Shown: positions 10,358 to 21,400 of the stretch, one piece after another
Layout: the number at the start of each line of letters is the position of its first letter
Position numbering within the stretch: the stretch's first letter is position 1
The notes under the pieces: generated by a model
What the model saw: the letters and a program-made list of their open reading frames with translations, nothing else
The model's database searches: none
Told to the model about the DNA's origin: nothing
Program-made: the position numbers and the translations under genes
From: Nemertoderma westbladi
Taxonomy: Eukaryota; Xenacoelomorpha; Nemertodermatida; Nemertodermatidae
NCBI GenBank assembly: GCA_032718475.1
Contig: JAUCBJ010005482.1
Coordinates: 1 to 64,000 of the forward strand
DNA: 64,000 bases
Direction of reading: 5' to 3'

Positions 10358-11315
10358 ATTATGCACTGGCTGGTCCTCACAACGAAAGCAATGTCCTGCA
10401 AAGTGGAGGTGGCTTTGTTCTAGTGTCAAGCTTGGGGGAACCAATGAGACATCTCCAATATTGTATCGTGTCTGGTTGGAGATGTGTGCATTTTACTAGA
10501 CACAGTCAACCTGGTGTGGCATTCTTGGTGTCCTCAGCAGTTAGAGCCCAGCATGGACTCCCCTATAAGAGTACTGGTACTACTGCTGCCATAAATAATC
10601 GGACCTTAAGTTTCCGATTAATTCTATGTGACTTCTAAATCCTGGAAAGCCTATTCAAGGCTGCCCATGCCATTCCCTTACGTATTCGAAGGTCCTCACC
10701 TGACTTCAGGATCCATGATCCCAGGTAACAGAGGTCGTCCACATGCTCAAGCATACCATCATTTGAGCTTATGCTCATCTGGTCAAGAGAATTGCTGAGG
10801 ACTTTCAAAGTTAACTGTCAAAATTTTGGTCTTTCTGTAGTTAATAAAAAGACCAACATTAGAAGCAGCATGTTCTAATGAGCTGAGGAGCCGTTGGGCT
10901 CCCTCTGGTGATTCTGAGAGTACTCCTAAGTCATCAGCAAAGGCTAGATCATTTAGGTGGCAGGATTTCCTCGACTTCTGGAGCCAGTAGGTGGAGTTAT
11001 CATCACCCCATCATCATTATGATGATCTAAGAACATGCATAGAACATAGTCAACCACAATTATGAACAAGAATGGTGCAAGTGTGTCTCCTTGGAGGACG
11101 CCCCATAACACTTCAAATGGTACTGTGTTACCGTCATCAGTGACACAAATGTTGTCGATCCATCGTATACTGATCTGATTGCTGCAATAATTTCATCACG
11201 AATCCCATATAATGAAATTATCTTTCAGCACTTCAGAATTTTGTGGTCAATCCTCCTTCTTCCTTCTTCCTGTTTCGAGGGTATACAGGAACTGTTTCTG
11301 CAGCTGCAGGGTATT
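10358..11315 (-). pseudogene. Decayed copy of the window's non-LTR retrotransposon
   Basis: Base-by-base similarity to the reverse complement of the element at 21401-24005 is obvious, for example gcactggctggtcctcac, caatgtcctgcaaagtgg and gaccaacattagaagcagca. Deletions of tens of bases occur in at least three places. After about 11222 the sequence jumps to a more upstream part of the element (tttcgagggtatacaggaac at 11274), so a large internal deletion joined two regions. It lies in the intron between exons b and c of the FN2-mucin gene, antisense to it. Confidence 0.85.
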
Positions 11316-12076
11316 GGTATATAAGGCAGTAAACAGTTAAGTTTATCCAAAGCTTCTTATAGATATTCCTTTATTTCAAAATGATCTTTAAGACTCTTTG
11401 TGAATTCATCGGACGTCGTTTAAATTTTAAATTAGACTCCCAATGCAGTGTGTTCTCATGTACCACACATTACTGTTAGTAGTATTGGGAGTAACCTGAG
11501 TGGATGTAATTGTATTTGTATTTAACATTTGTCGTTTGCAGCTTAATAAGTCACCCTGTGATATTACCCAAGTGATATTACATCATTTTGTAACTTGACA
11601 ATTTTACTTGTAATTTCGCAATAATTGTAGTCCAGCAGCCACAAAGGTATACCGAAAATTTTTGGACGGATTTAATTTTTCTGATGTTTTAAGTTCTATA
11701 GGGCCAACTTACATAGGAAATTGGAATTAAATCATTTTTGTCTTTGGGCATTTTGAAATAACGACCTAGTTGCTAAGGACCACATAATCGTAATTTAAGG
11801 CATAGCAACGGCAAAACAGCATGTCATAATGGATTAAAATCTTCTACAAAGTCAATGTAGTTTATTTACGAAAAAATTTCAATATTTTTATCTGATTTTT
11901 AGATCCTTTTTGCTCCTATGGAGACGGCATTAAAGTTTAGTGTTGCGATTTCAAATATATTTCAAGATTTCAATCGATTTCAAGTATATTGCTACCAAAC
12001 TACCAGTCAAAAGGTACTGCTCATGTGAGTGTGGGTGGACGTTAGGCCTCTTAACATGTATTGTTGTTTGTTTCAG

Positions 12077-12283
12077 GTGTTTGTATAACACAGGGTGGGA
12101 GTGAATGCGTATTTCCTCAAAAACTTGACACCGTTGACCCAGAAGATTACTATGAATGTATTCTTGATACTGCAACCAATAATTATTATTGGTGTGCTAT
12201 TACCGAAGCAGCTGCTGCAAGTGGAGTCTACCAGGGTGCTGCGGAATCAGGGAACTGGGGAATTTGTCCAACAGCTTGTTTTG
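12077..12283 (+). CDS. FN2-mucin gene, exon c: second fibronectin type II-like module
   Basis: The acceptor TTGTTTCAG ends at 12076 and a donor TTTG|GTAATA follows 12283; the exon is phase 1 at both ends. It encodes GVCITQGGSECVFPQKLDT, Y-Y-x-C, YYWCAITEAAAASGVYQG and NWGICPTACFG. The cysteine plan matches exon a, with the aromatic at the end of 'FPY' replaced by Gln (FPQ) and the final 'WGYC' changed to WGIC. The exon pair a/c is an evident duplication, separated by about 4 kb of intron filled with transposon relics. The function is inferred to be extracellular glycan or collagen binding, as for exon a. Confidence 0.75.
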
Positions 12284-12406
12284 GTAATAAAGATTATTTA
12301 ATAATTGTATTCTTAACTGTATTAATAACCTAATGTATAACTGTATTCTAGAATCCAACAGTGTCAATATTCTGTTGTGATCGCATTGGCAACCTTCCAT
12401 GACTGC

Positions 12407-13810
12407 CTAACAACACACCAGTAAGTTGGATGAGTTAATGCGTCTATTGAGAATTCCCTCACAGTTTGCCATGGCAGTATTTAGCAAGTCCTCTGTGACA
12501 ATATGATGGTTCATAAGAATCGACATGTGCCTCTTGGAACTCGCTATACTAATCATTCTATGAATATGATAGTGTGTGGTGCGTATGGTGTGTTTGCGCA
12601 TACACCATCCCAATTTGTGTTTCCTCATGGCGGTTATGATAGTGGTGCTATTGATGAGTTCATGAGCTTTTCATAGCTCATGCTAAACTCCCATGAATTT
12701 GGTCCCATTATCAGAGTAAAACTTGAAATGTATCCCCCTGTTCTATTGACAAAGCATTCGAAGGCATTAGCCCGATGTTGAGGTTTCTATGGCGAATTCT
12801 ATGGTGACAGCTTGCAATGTATTGCAAACAAAGATGAGGCTGTACTGCTTTTCTGTATTTCGCTGTACCTTTATTCGTATTGGGCAGAACATGTCAACAC
12901 CTGTGTTTGTAAATGGGGTTTGGTAAGTCTTTATCCTATTTTCAGGCAGGGGGGCCATGATTTCTCGAGCCCTGTGTCATCGCTGTTTATGGCAGGTTTA
13001 GGAGCATTTTGTTATCCTTCAGATGACAGGCAACCAGTTCTTTCTCCTTACCTCAGTCAGAGTAGCATTTATCCCTATATGCAAGATTATTGTGTTCATC
13101 CCAAATTATCTGTTTTACTATTGAGGATATGAATGAAAGGATGATAGGTTGTGGTGGTATTACCAATGTTGTTGGTGTTATTGCCACTAGCTCACTATCG
13201 AGAGAATTATCTTTGTTTGTTTTTAGGCTTTGTATCTTGTTTTCGTAGCACTTACTTTGCGTAGACTCTCTGCGCTACATCAAGATCCACTCTTGGTTTG
13301 TTGCTTGCCAATTAATCCCCCTTCCGTTCGATTTTCAGGAAAGTCCCGAAAGCCTAGAAAAATGATACCAGGTTTCTTGTTTTATACCAAGAAGAGCTGT
13401 GGTATCATTCGGTTGGATTTAAATCTCGATGACTGTCGTTGCATAGGTGAAAGAGTCTTTTTTAATCCGTCATTTAGCAAAGGATGTCAGGTTTTCAAAT
13501 TTGTCTTGGTAATCAGTGGGGGTGTCGTTCAGTTGCAGGGTGGGCAACAATGGCCAATCATTCCTATTATTCTGGAATGATAGTCCATGATGCCAAAAAT
13601 CTTGATTTTCAAGATATGAACATTGTTTCATTGCTCCAGATATCAAATCCGCCGGATTCTCACCTGTGTGGCAGTGATAACACATGTTTAGGTTTTTGTT
13701 TGCTCTTAATTCATCGACTCTGTTGGCAGTAAAGATGGGGTATTTTTTCTCATCATTATTGTGGAGCTGTCCTAGGATGATGGTGGAATCAGTCCAGTAG
13801 TATTCATTTT
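12407..13810 (-). pseudogene. BEL/Pao pol relic
   Basis: In order along the minus strand: an RNase H end (YYWTDSTIILGQL near 13790, KYPIFTANRVDELR), the BEL linker (CHTGENPADLISG near 13640, then an FWHHGLSFQ block), an integrase piece (GVDMFCPIRIK near 12900, IFVCNTLQAVTIEFA) and the block before DUF5641 (SKRHMSILMNHHIVTEDLLN near 12510). The same blocks occur in the same order in the larger BEL/Pao element at 19728-27588. Frames change several times and large parts are missing. It sits in the last recognised intron of the FN2-mucin gene, antisense to it. Confidence 0.8.
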
Positions 13811-14009
13811 ATCTCCAGGATGGCAACAGTGACATATATTGATCATCTAACACTGGGTTGGGTGGCGCACAGTTGCAGTTTTGGTACATATACTGTCTGA
13901 GGTGGAGTGGATTGCACTCTGCTGAATGCATGCAAGGTTTTAACACTCCATTGGTCTAACACGTAATGGAGAGCTTCCATCCATATTTAAGTTTGTATAC
14001 TTCTTTAAG

Positions 14010-14790
14010 CTTTAAAATTTAAATTTTGGTGCTAGCACTAAATTTCGTACCCATCACCAAAAAGTACAAGTTTGAGATGTCCTGTGCTGTTTTTATTGAT
14101 TCCATCGGATTTAACCCTCATAAACCGGTATAACGCAAGAAACAAGATTATACTATCTATTGATCAATTTACATATTTTCAAAAATTTGGTGCTGGAACA
14201 ACAATTTTCACCCACCAGTTTGAAAACTCTTATGCAATTTTTTTTTATTCCATTGAATTCAGAACCCCCACAAACCGTATAACGCAAGAAACGGGGTGAC
14301 ACAATCAATTGATATATTTGATGGTTTTCAAAATTTGGTGCCAGCACCAAATGTTGCACCCACTTCCGAAAAATACAAGTTTGAGATGTCTAGTTAGATA
14401 ATTATTTGTTCTATTGAATTCAGAACCGTCATAAATCTCTAAAACACAAGAAATAAGTTGTCACAAGCAATTGAACTATTGAATGGATTTTCAAAATTTC
14501 GTGCTGGCACCAAATTTTGCGCAGAGCACCGAAAAATAGAAGTTTGATACACCTGGGGCAACTCGTATATATTCCATCGAAACCAGAACCCCACAAAACC
14601 CATATTGCGTAAAATACATGTTCAAACAATCAATTTACAAAATTGAAATATATAATATATCAAAATTTGGTGATGGCACCAAAATTTGACAACCACCGAA
14701 AAAAACAAGTTTAAAATTTCTAAATTAATTTATATGTATTCCATCTAATTGCAAACACCAAAACAACGGTGTAAATCAAAAATAGAGATG
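14010..14790. repeat. Diverged tandem repeat, period about 155-165 bp, about 5 copies
   Basis: The phrase 'caaaatttggtgctggcacc', in variants, recurs near 14025, 14180, 14330, 14495 and 14660. Each copy is followed by 'gaaaaatacaagtttgagatgtc' forms, then 'ttccatcgaattcagaaccc..cataaaccg' and 'taacgcaagaaac'. The copies differ by small indels and point changes, so the array is old. It lies in the intron just before the Thr-rich exon. Confidence 0.75.
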
Positions 14791-15463
14791 TTTCAAATCA
14801 TTTTTCATGAAATGTAATTTTCAAAAAACGTCTCAAAAAAGTGCCAAAAATAGTGTTAAAATGTTAAAATATTGTGTTATTGTGCTTGTCAAGTTGAATC
14901 CAGATTTTCCCCGAATCTCTCGAACTTTCTTTCTCAGTTTGATGTTTCCTTATATGGTAATACCTGATGCCATGTCAAGTATAAGCCACTTCTATCACTT
15001 TACTTTGGTCTTGGCTGCTGCATCCAAAGTTTGTTACCCTTCCTATTGTTGATGGCTACTTGCAGTGGTGGTTATGTACGATCGCCATAGGGTTTATCAT
15101 CTGCTACTCTGACAGCCCAGCCTCTGTCGTCAATGAACTTTTGTACTATTTTTTTCTTCTACTTTATTGACACTGAAGGCCTTGAAGATAATAATCTCCC
15201 GAAAATCATGGGAGATGTGGCAATGTGGTTGCACTCTCATTCAAGTGTTTGAAAAAGGTATTCTCTGTAGATATTACATCAGTAATACCGCAGTTATTCT
15301 TCAACCTTATAGTGATTTGTTGGTACTGATAGAATGCTGGCCATGGGAAGATTCCAAATTATGTAGAACATTTGGTTTGGAAATAGATTAGAGTCTGTTT
15401 TAATATATTTATTTACATTTAGAAACAATGTTTCAATGCTTTATTTACATTTATATATTTTAG

Positions 15464-16279
15464 TTTCAGCACCAACTACAGTTCCTACAACCCTAGCTCC
15501 AACTACAGTTCCTACAACCGCAGCTCCGACTACAGTTCCTACAACCGCAGTTCCGACTACAGTTCCTACAACAGCAGCTCCGACTACAGTTCCAACAACC
15601 GCAGCTCCGACTACAGTTCCTACAACCGCAGCTGCGACTACAGTTCCTACAACAGTAGCTCCGACTACAGTTGCTACAACAGTAGCTCCGACTACAGTTG
15701 CTACAACAGTAGCTCCGACTACAGTTGCTACAACAGCAGCTCCGACTACAGTTCCTACAACAGCAGCTCCGACTACAGTTGCTACAACAGCAGCTCCGAC
15801 TACAGTTGCTACAACAGCAGCTCCGACTACAGTTCCTACAACAGTAGCTCCGACTACAGTTGCTACAACAGCAGCTCCGACTACAGTTCCTACAACAGCA
15901 GCTCCGACTACAGTTGCTACAACAGCAGCTCCGACTACAGTTGCTACAACAGCAGCTCCGACTACAGTTCCTACAACAGCAGCTCCGACTACAGTTGCTA
16001 CAACCGCAGCTCCGACTACAGTTGCTACAACAGCAGCTCCGACTACAGTTCCTACAACCGCAGCTCCGACTACAGTTGCTACAACAGCAGCTCCGACTAC
16101 AGTTCCTACAACAGCAGCTCCGACTACAGTTGCTACAACAGCAGCTCCGACTACAGTTCCTACAACAGCAGCTCCGACTACAGTTCCTACAACCGCAGCT
16201 CCGACTACAGTTCCAACAACCACAGCTGCTACTTCAGGTCTAACAACCACAGCTGCTACTCCAGTTCCAACAACAACAG
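15464..16279 (+). CDS. FN2-mucin gene, exon d: Thr-rich mucin (PTS) tandem-repeat domain
   Basis: An acceptor (TATTTTAG ending 15463; an alternative CAG at 15467-15469 keeps the same phase) and a donor (ACAACAG|GTATGA) delimit a phase 1-1 exon. It encodes about 28 copies of a 9-residue unit, PTTVPTTAA or PTTVATTAA with Val/Ala variants (27-bp DNA unit). The domain has no charged residues and is Thr/Pro/Ala-rich, the usual design of a densely O-glycosylated mucin-like stalk. Phase matches the FN2 exons and the linker exon b, so the four parts form one modular extracellular protein. Later exons with the C-terminus or a membrane anchor were not found; the sequence to about 17790 shows nothing convincing. 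Copy number is likely polymorphic. Confidence 0.8.
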
Positions 16280-17790
16280 GTATGAATCTGTAGTACTTAA
16301 TCTACAAGTCCAAATTAGGAATACTTACTTAAGTTTGACAACAATCTGTCTAATATCAACAATAATACTCCACCAACAATTATTAATTTATTATACACAC
16401 ATACTTCAGCTTTATTTACTAGGTGTAATCTGTGTCGGATTCTATTGTACATTATCCAAGTCCAATGTAAAAACTGCATACTCTAAATTATCATCCTATG
16501 CAACTTTACTAGTCATCCAATGCAACTTTACTAGCTACTCTACATCAAGTCTGCAAACAAATTATATGTATTCAAAACATCATATCATTTAGTCTCATCA
16601 TACTACACAGTTTATCATACTACTCAGTTCAGACCAATTTTCTGGCAGAATTTCGTAGAGTAGGTTAAACAATATAAAACCGTAGTCTACAATAACAAGA
16701 ATCATTGCATCATCAGGGGAGAAGGTATAGGAAAAACTCAATATCTTAAACCTAAACCTATGTCTACTGGTGGACAACTGCAGGTCGTCCTGTCCCAATA
16801 CATGATAATGAAAGTGATGGAGCGAATAATGAGCAAGACTACAGCTACCGGAAATATTAATAAACCTCAGGTACTAATCCAAATCATTTCACTCATTACC
16901 GGCAGTATGACTGTTTGATTTCTTCTGGTACACCACTTCGACCACTGAGCCCAAACTACCGGAACCAGTGAAAAGACTGATTCTAGACCCCAGTATACTA
17001 AAGATTGGATCTGGAATAGACAGCGACCTCCTTCATGATTTCACTAGAGGAATAATGTCCTCAATACTTGATGTACTTGGTGTATATGATAAAACACTGA
17101 AAATAATAATATATTCAACATTTGAAATAGTGTACTGCCCCACATTATTGGGATAATGACTATAAGTTAGTAGATCAGTGATACCATAATGGAAAAACTG
17201 GTAGGTTGCTGGGGCAAACACACACAGTATAAAAAATATATTAGATTTTACAATTTGCAGTGAATGTCGGAATTCTGCTCTACACTTCATAATATGATAA
17301 TTGTCTAATGTACCGACATACTGACTAATGGGTGCTCGGTATATATATAAACTAAATGGGTAAAACACTAGAGTCTTAGTCTTACACCCCACAAACTAAC
17401 AAAAAACATAGGATCGGGACTTTATGCCCAAAGTAGTGGTCAGCCCTAAGGCCATCGAAAAACAACACAAACAATACCTTCAAAAATGACATAAACAAAA
17501 AACAAATATATTAAAACATGCTCAACATACAGGTATGTATCGCACCCTAACCTAACCGCCATACACTAAATGATACTGGTAGTATACTGCACAAAAGCTA
17601 AGCCTATATTCTATAAGAAAATATTTATTAATATATAATATTAAAATATTAGTTTAGTAGGTTTAATTTAAGTTTGATTTATTTATCATTTTGCACAAAA
17701 TTGTGTTCAAAATATTTATTCAACTAATATAGACTGTTTAATATATTAGGATTAATGGTACCCATTTCATTGGCTAGCTTCACCTCCCTC
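16280..17790. other. No recognised gene
   Basis: A+T-rich sequence downstream of the mucin exon donor. It must contain intron, and possibly later exons of the FN2-mucin gene, but no ORF has a convincing domain with splice sites. Short direct repetition of 'catccatgcaactttactag'-like phrases is seen near 16495-16540. Confidence 0.4.
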
Positions 17791-18757
17791 AGTGTTCAAC
17801 AGTAACTCCTTGCGAGTTGCTCGACATTGGGGAGAGTCCATTCTGTAGATGGTCTGATACTTCGTCTGAGTTCCTTGTCAACTTCTCTCTTGGTCTGGTT
17901 GTCCTTCCTCTGGTTTCTGTCTGGTTCTGTTTCTGCCAGATGCCGGTATGTCAGATCGGGTTGTCTTTGTGCCAGCTTTGATTCATGAGTATCTCACTTT
18001 GTATCGCCCCATAGTTTTACATTGTCAGTGGATTAGGTTCATGACTTTTTGTGGTCTAGAACCCAAAATAAAGTTTGTTGTTGGACCCGAAGTTAGCATG
18101 GGGGAAGTTAGCCTGCATAATCTTGTAACATGTGTTAATTTGCGTTTATTGTTTTGGTTCCCCCAACACGCCTCTGTAACCTGCTAATTTACTAACCTGC
18201 TCCTTTAAATAGCAATGGGACCTAATCCTCTTTGGGACCCGTACAAAACAAAGGCAAAGTCGCGTTAGGTCCCAAAGAGCATATATCTGCCTCTCTACCT
18301 TCTGCCTCCCTCCTCTCTTTCCTAGCAACTTAATTGGGCTTTCTTTCCTCCTCTTTATCCGCCTCACACTTCTTCCATCGTTTATACGGTGTGTTTACTT
18401 CTCTGTCCACCAGATTATGGACCATATATCTACCCCTCTCCACAGAATCCACAAACTTCCTCCATTATTTTCTAGGTGGTTCCCTCACGTACTTTGGTAT
18501 CCCAAAAGTATCCTTGTCCCCCTTTACAATGTAACGAAGATGTTTGTCGACTTCATTATCCAACGACTGCATCCCATAGGTCCCAACTAATCATCGTTCG
18601 TGCATCTCCCTAAACTGATCTTGCTGCGCGTGCGCTTTCCGACTCTTCGGAACTCGTTTGTAGTATTCCCTCATCTTATTCTCCGGATGTCTTATCATTA
18701 AATCCACTAGTAGTTCTTTCCCACTCTTCTCCGACTTTCTCTTCTTCACTAGCATCT
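17790..18757 (-). pseudogene. Broken basic ORF, possible retroelement gag
   Basis: On the minus strand an ATG at about 18763-18757 opens a 56-codon stretch rich in Lys/Arg (MAEMLVKKRKSEKSGKELL ... KRVPKSRKAHAQQDQF). After a stop the same frame continues as LVGTYGMQSLDNEVDKHLRY and YKRWKKCEADKEEERKPN, with stops between. A further open piece near 17800-17940 reads AETEPDRNQRKDNQTKREVD. Composition and position, beginning just inside an LTR-like region, suggest the gag start of a BEL-type element lying head-to-tail with the one to the right. No gag motif is recognised. Confidence 0.35.
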
Positions 18758-18789
18758 CCGCCATCCTGATTCTTCTCTCTCACCAAACT

Positions 18790-19680
18790 GGTAGTGCCTT
18801 ACAAAGGCTCAGAAGGGCAAGAGATAATTATTAATAATAATCTAATTAGTTGTAAATCAGTGATGGCCTACCTTCTATCTGCTTTTTGTCAACCTTTTGT
18901 ACAAATATTTTCCCTATGCGTGCCAATTCTTTCCTAATTTGTAATTTTGTCTGTTTTAACTATGTTTCTAGAATTTCATAGTTCTCAGTTGCTACGATTT
19001 TTTATTGTGCTATATTCCTCAACTTACACCCTATTATTTATCTACTACTCAATTACTATGTAAGTAATTCATCACTACTTGTTTACATAAAAGACTAGCT
19101 ACAACTTTCTTAATGTTATGCTAGCTTCCTACCAGACAGCATTCTGGGTCTGTAGCAATACTCTAAGTCTGGACTCTGGGCTATGCGCTATAGTAGTCTA
19201 GTTCGTGTGGCCTACACTGTCTATTCTACTACGCCTACATACCCCCCTCAACTCCTCACGTGGCGCCCTCAGTGCCCACTATAGCACGTGTTACATACTT
19301 TTATTGGTCCCATTGACCCAGACGCAATGTGTACCCTTCTAACCCTCACTGTGATACTATGTACCCTTCTAATTCTGCTACAGTACATATTATGTACTAT
19401 TATTGGTCCCATTGACCTGGCGTTAGTTTGTATGTAAATTATGTACGTTAGGACAAGTGTACTCATCGGACGTAAGTAATTGTAACTACCTACTCCTAAA
19501 AATTATGTACGTTGGTACGTTCATACCCATCAGACATACATAATGCACATCTAAACCAGATAATATATATGTACATTGGTTCAGGTAGACTCATTGGATG
19601 TATGTATGTACATTAGTATGTTCGTACCCATCAGACGTATGTAATTATATTTTTTATTTTTATTATTTAGGGTGCCTCGC
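18790..19680 (-). repeat. Probable BEL/Pao LTR region with internal repeats
   Basis: The stretch lies directly after the DUF5641 end of the BEL/Pao element (minus strand) and follows a purine-rich tract, complement of cctcgccctcattcccacccc at 19676-19696, suitable as a polypurine tract. It has no ORF but contains internal repeats: 'attggtcccattgacc' twice (19304, 19403), 'atgtacccttctaa' twice, and four 'tgtacgtt/tgtacatt...cccatcagacgta' units (19440-19640). Without the second LTR its ends cannot be fixed. Confidence 0.4.
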
Positions 19681-19727
19681 CCTCATTCCCACCCCCCTCA
19701 GTCCAATTTATTGGACGACTCAACTGA

Positions 19728-21400
19728 TTAGGCCGATCCCTCCAATAGGCAACACTTTCCTACCACCCTCCTGTAGGTCTTCCTATCCTTCGCTCCAATC
19801 TTTCCTCCAATTCTAACCTCCACAGATCTAATATTTCTGTCCTCACCACTGTAGCACTCGACTACCCTTGCCAGTCCCCAGTGATTATTGATAATCGTGT
19901 CGTCGGTTACGATTATTAAGTTACCCTTCCTGAGCTCCCTCTGACTATTCCTCCACTTGCTTCTCTTGAGCAGTGTTGGCAGGTACTCTTGAATCCACCT
20001 TTTCCAATACTCTGCACCTATCGCCTTAGCCACCTTCCAGCTCTGACGCGAGTTTATAATGTCTGGGTCGATATTTCGCATGTCTATCGTCACTGGTCTC
20101 TCCATCCGAAGATTTTCTGGTGTCAGAACGTCCAGCCATTCCGGATCATCCATACAGCGGTTGGCTGTTGATTATCACCTTGCACTTCACCAGCACCATC
20201 CTCAATACATCCTCGGTCACCATATGATTGTTCATGAGTTTGGTCATCAGCTGCTTAGAGCTTCCGACTAGGCGTTCTATGCAACGCGGCGCGTATGCGG
20301 CGTGTATGCTGCCTTAACATCTTCTCCCTCCAAGATGTCAAAGGCCTCCGCTAACTCGTTTTCTGCCCCAACGAAGTTAGTCCCATTGTCGGAGTATAAT
20401 ACTTCGACCATTGCTCCTCTGCGGGCCACGAATCTTTCTAACGCATTGATAAATGCCGACGCTATAGCGTCCTGAGCCAGTTCTATCCCCACGGCCCTCA
20501 TGTTATTACATACAAAGATTATACCGTATCGTTTCTCGGTGTGCCGCATCACCTTGATCTTTCTCGGCCCAAACATGTCTGAGCTGCAGTGTGTGAATGG
20601 TGGGTCGTGATGTCTCAACCTATTAGTTAGCAGTGGCGCCATCTCTTCCACGGCCCTCTCCTTCTTCGTCCGTCGGCATGTCTGGCATTGCCCCAATACT
20701 GCCTTCACCATCTATCTAAGTTGAATTACCCAATATTTCTTCCTGATCGCGGTTAGAGTTTGGTTGGTACCGCCGTGTACTATGGTCTTATGGGCATCCC
20801 ATATAATCTGGTGAACTATTGGTGATTTGTTAGGGATTATTATTGGTTTCAGTGGAATTAAGGCGCTGGTGTTATTAGCCACCGTGGAGTTCATGACCAG
20901 GATTCCAACCTCATCCAGTTGTGGCGACCGTGCATTGATCTCGATGTCCTGTCGAAGGCGTTGCTGTTTCCCAGCATGGTCAACTTTGTCTCCAAATGCC
21001 TTCCCTTGTTCATATTGTATCACGGCTTTGGCCGCCCCTTCCAGATCAATGGTGGGTCTAATCTTGCCACCCGTACCAGCCCCCCTAAGGGGGCTGGTAT
21101 TCTGTATTATAGTATTATCCTATTCTCTGTTAGCCCTCAGATATGCCACTAGCTTCATCGTCTTATACCAGCTAGAGCTGTAACTGAGTAACCTATCTGT
21201 TGGATTATCACACGACTCTATCGTCTTAGATCGTGGTGGTTCCTCCTTAATCTCCCTCACTAACTGGTTGAATATTTCTTCCCCCTCTGATTTGTTTCCC
21301 TCATCCTCTACCACTACTTCCTCTCCGATTGAATCTACTTTACTCATCAGTGGCCACTTCGACCTGTATTGAGGAAGTGTGGACCATGCTGCCATAACTC
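19728..21400 (-). pseudogene. BEL/Pao element, 3' half: integrase and DUF5641
   Basis: The minus strand, starting at 21400, reads ELWQHGPHFLNTG, the linker after RNase H. It continues through an acidic spacer and the integrase zinc-binding region (HGGTNQTLTAIRKKYW near 20750, CQTCRRTKKERA) into the integrase core (SSDMFGPRKIKV, IFVCNNMRAVGIELA, YSDNGTNFVGAENE). The next block is VGSSKQLMTKLMNNHMVTED, followed by the DUF5641 domain ending at 19728 (EYLPTLLKRSKW, LIIVTDDTIINNHWGLARV). Stops at 20712 and near 20277, plus frame changes, break pol. The third catalytic acidic residue region of the integrase is deleted or frameshifted. The 5' half lies at 25721-27588; the two halves are parted by a plus-strand non-LTR insertion. 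Confidence 0.9.

Noticed and set aside
15441-16250. 269-codon minus-strand ORF opposite the mucin exon
   Set aside because: Mirror of the Thr-rich repeat; the plus strand has splice sites and phase agreement with other exons.
21379-21400. ATG at 21379 as native start of the non-LTR protein
   Set aside because: These bases belong to the complement of the BEL/Pao linker (WQHGPHFL), so the ORF is fused by insertion.
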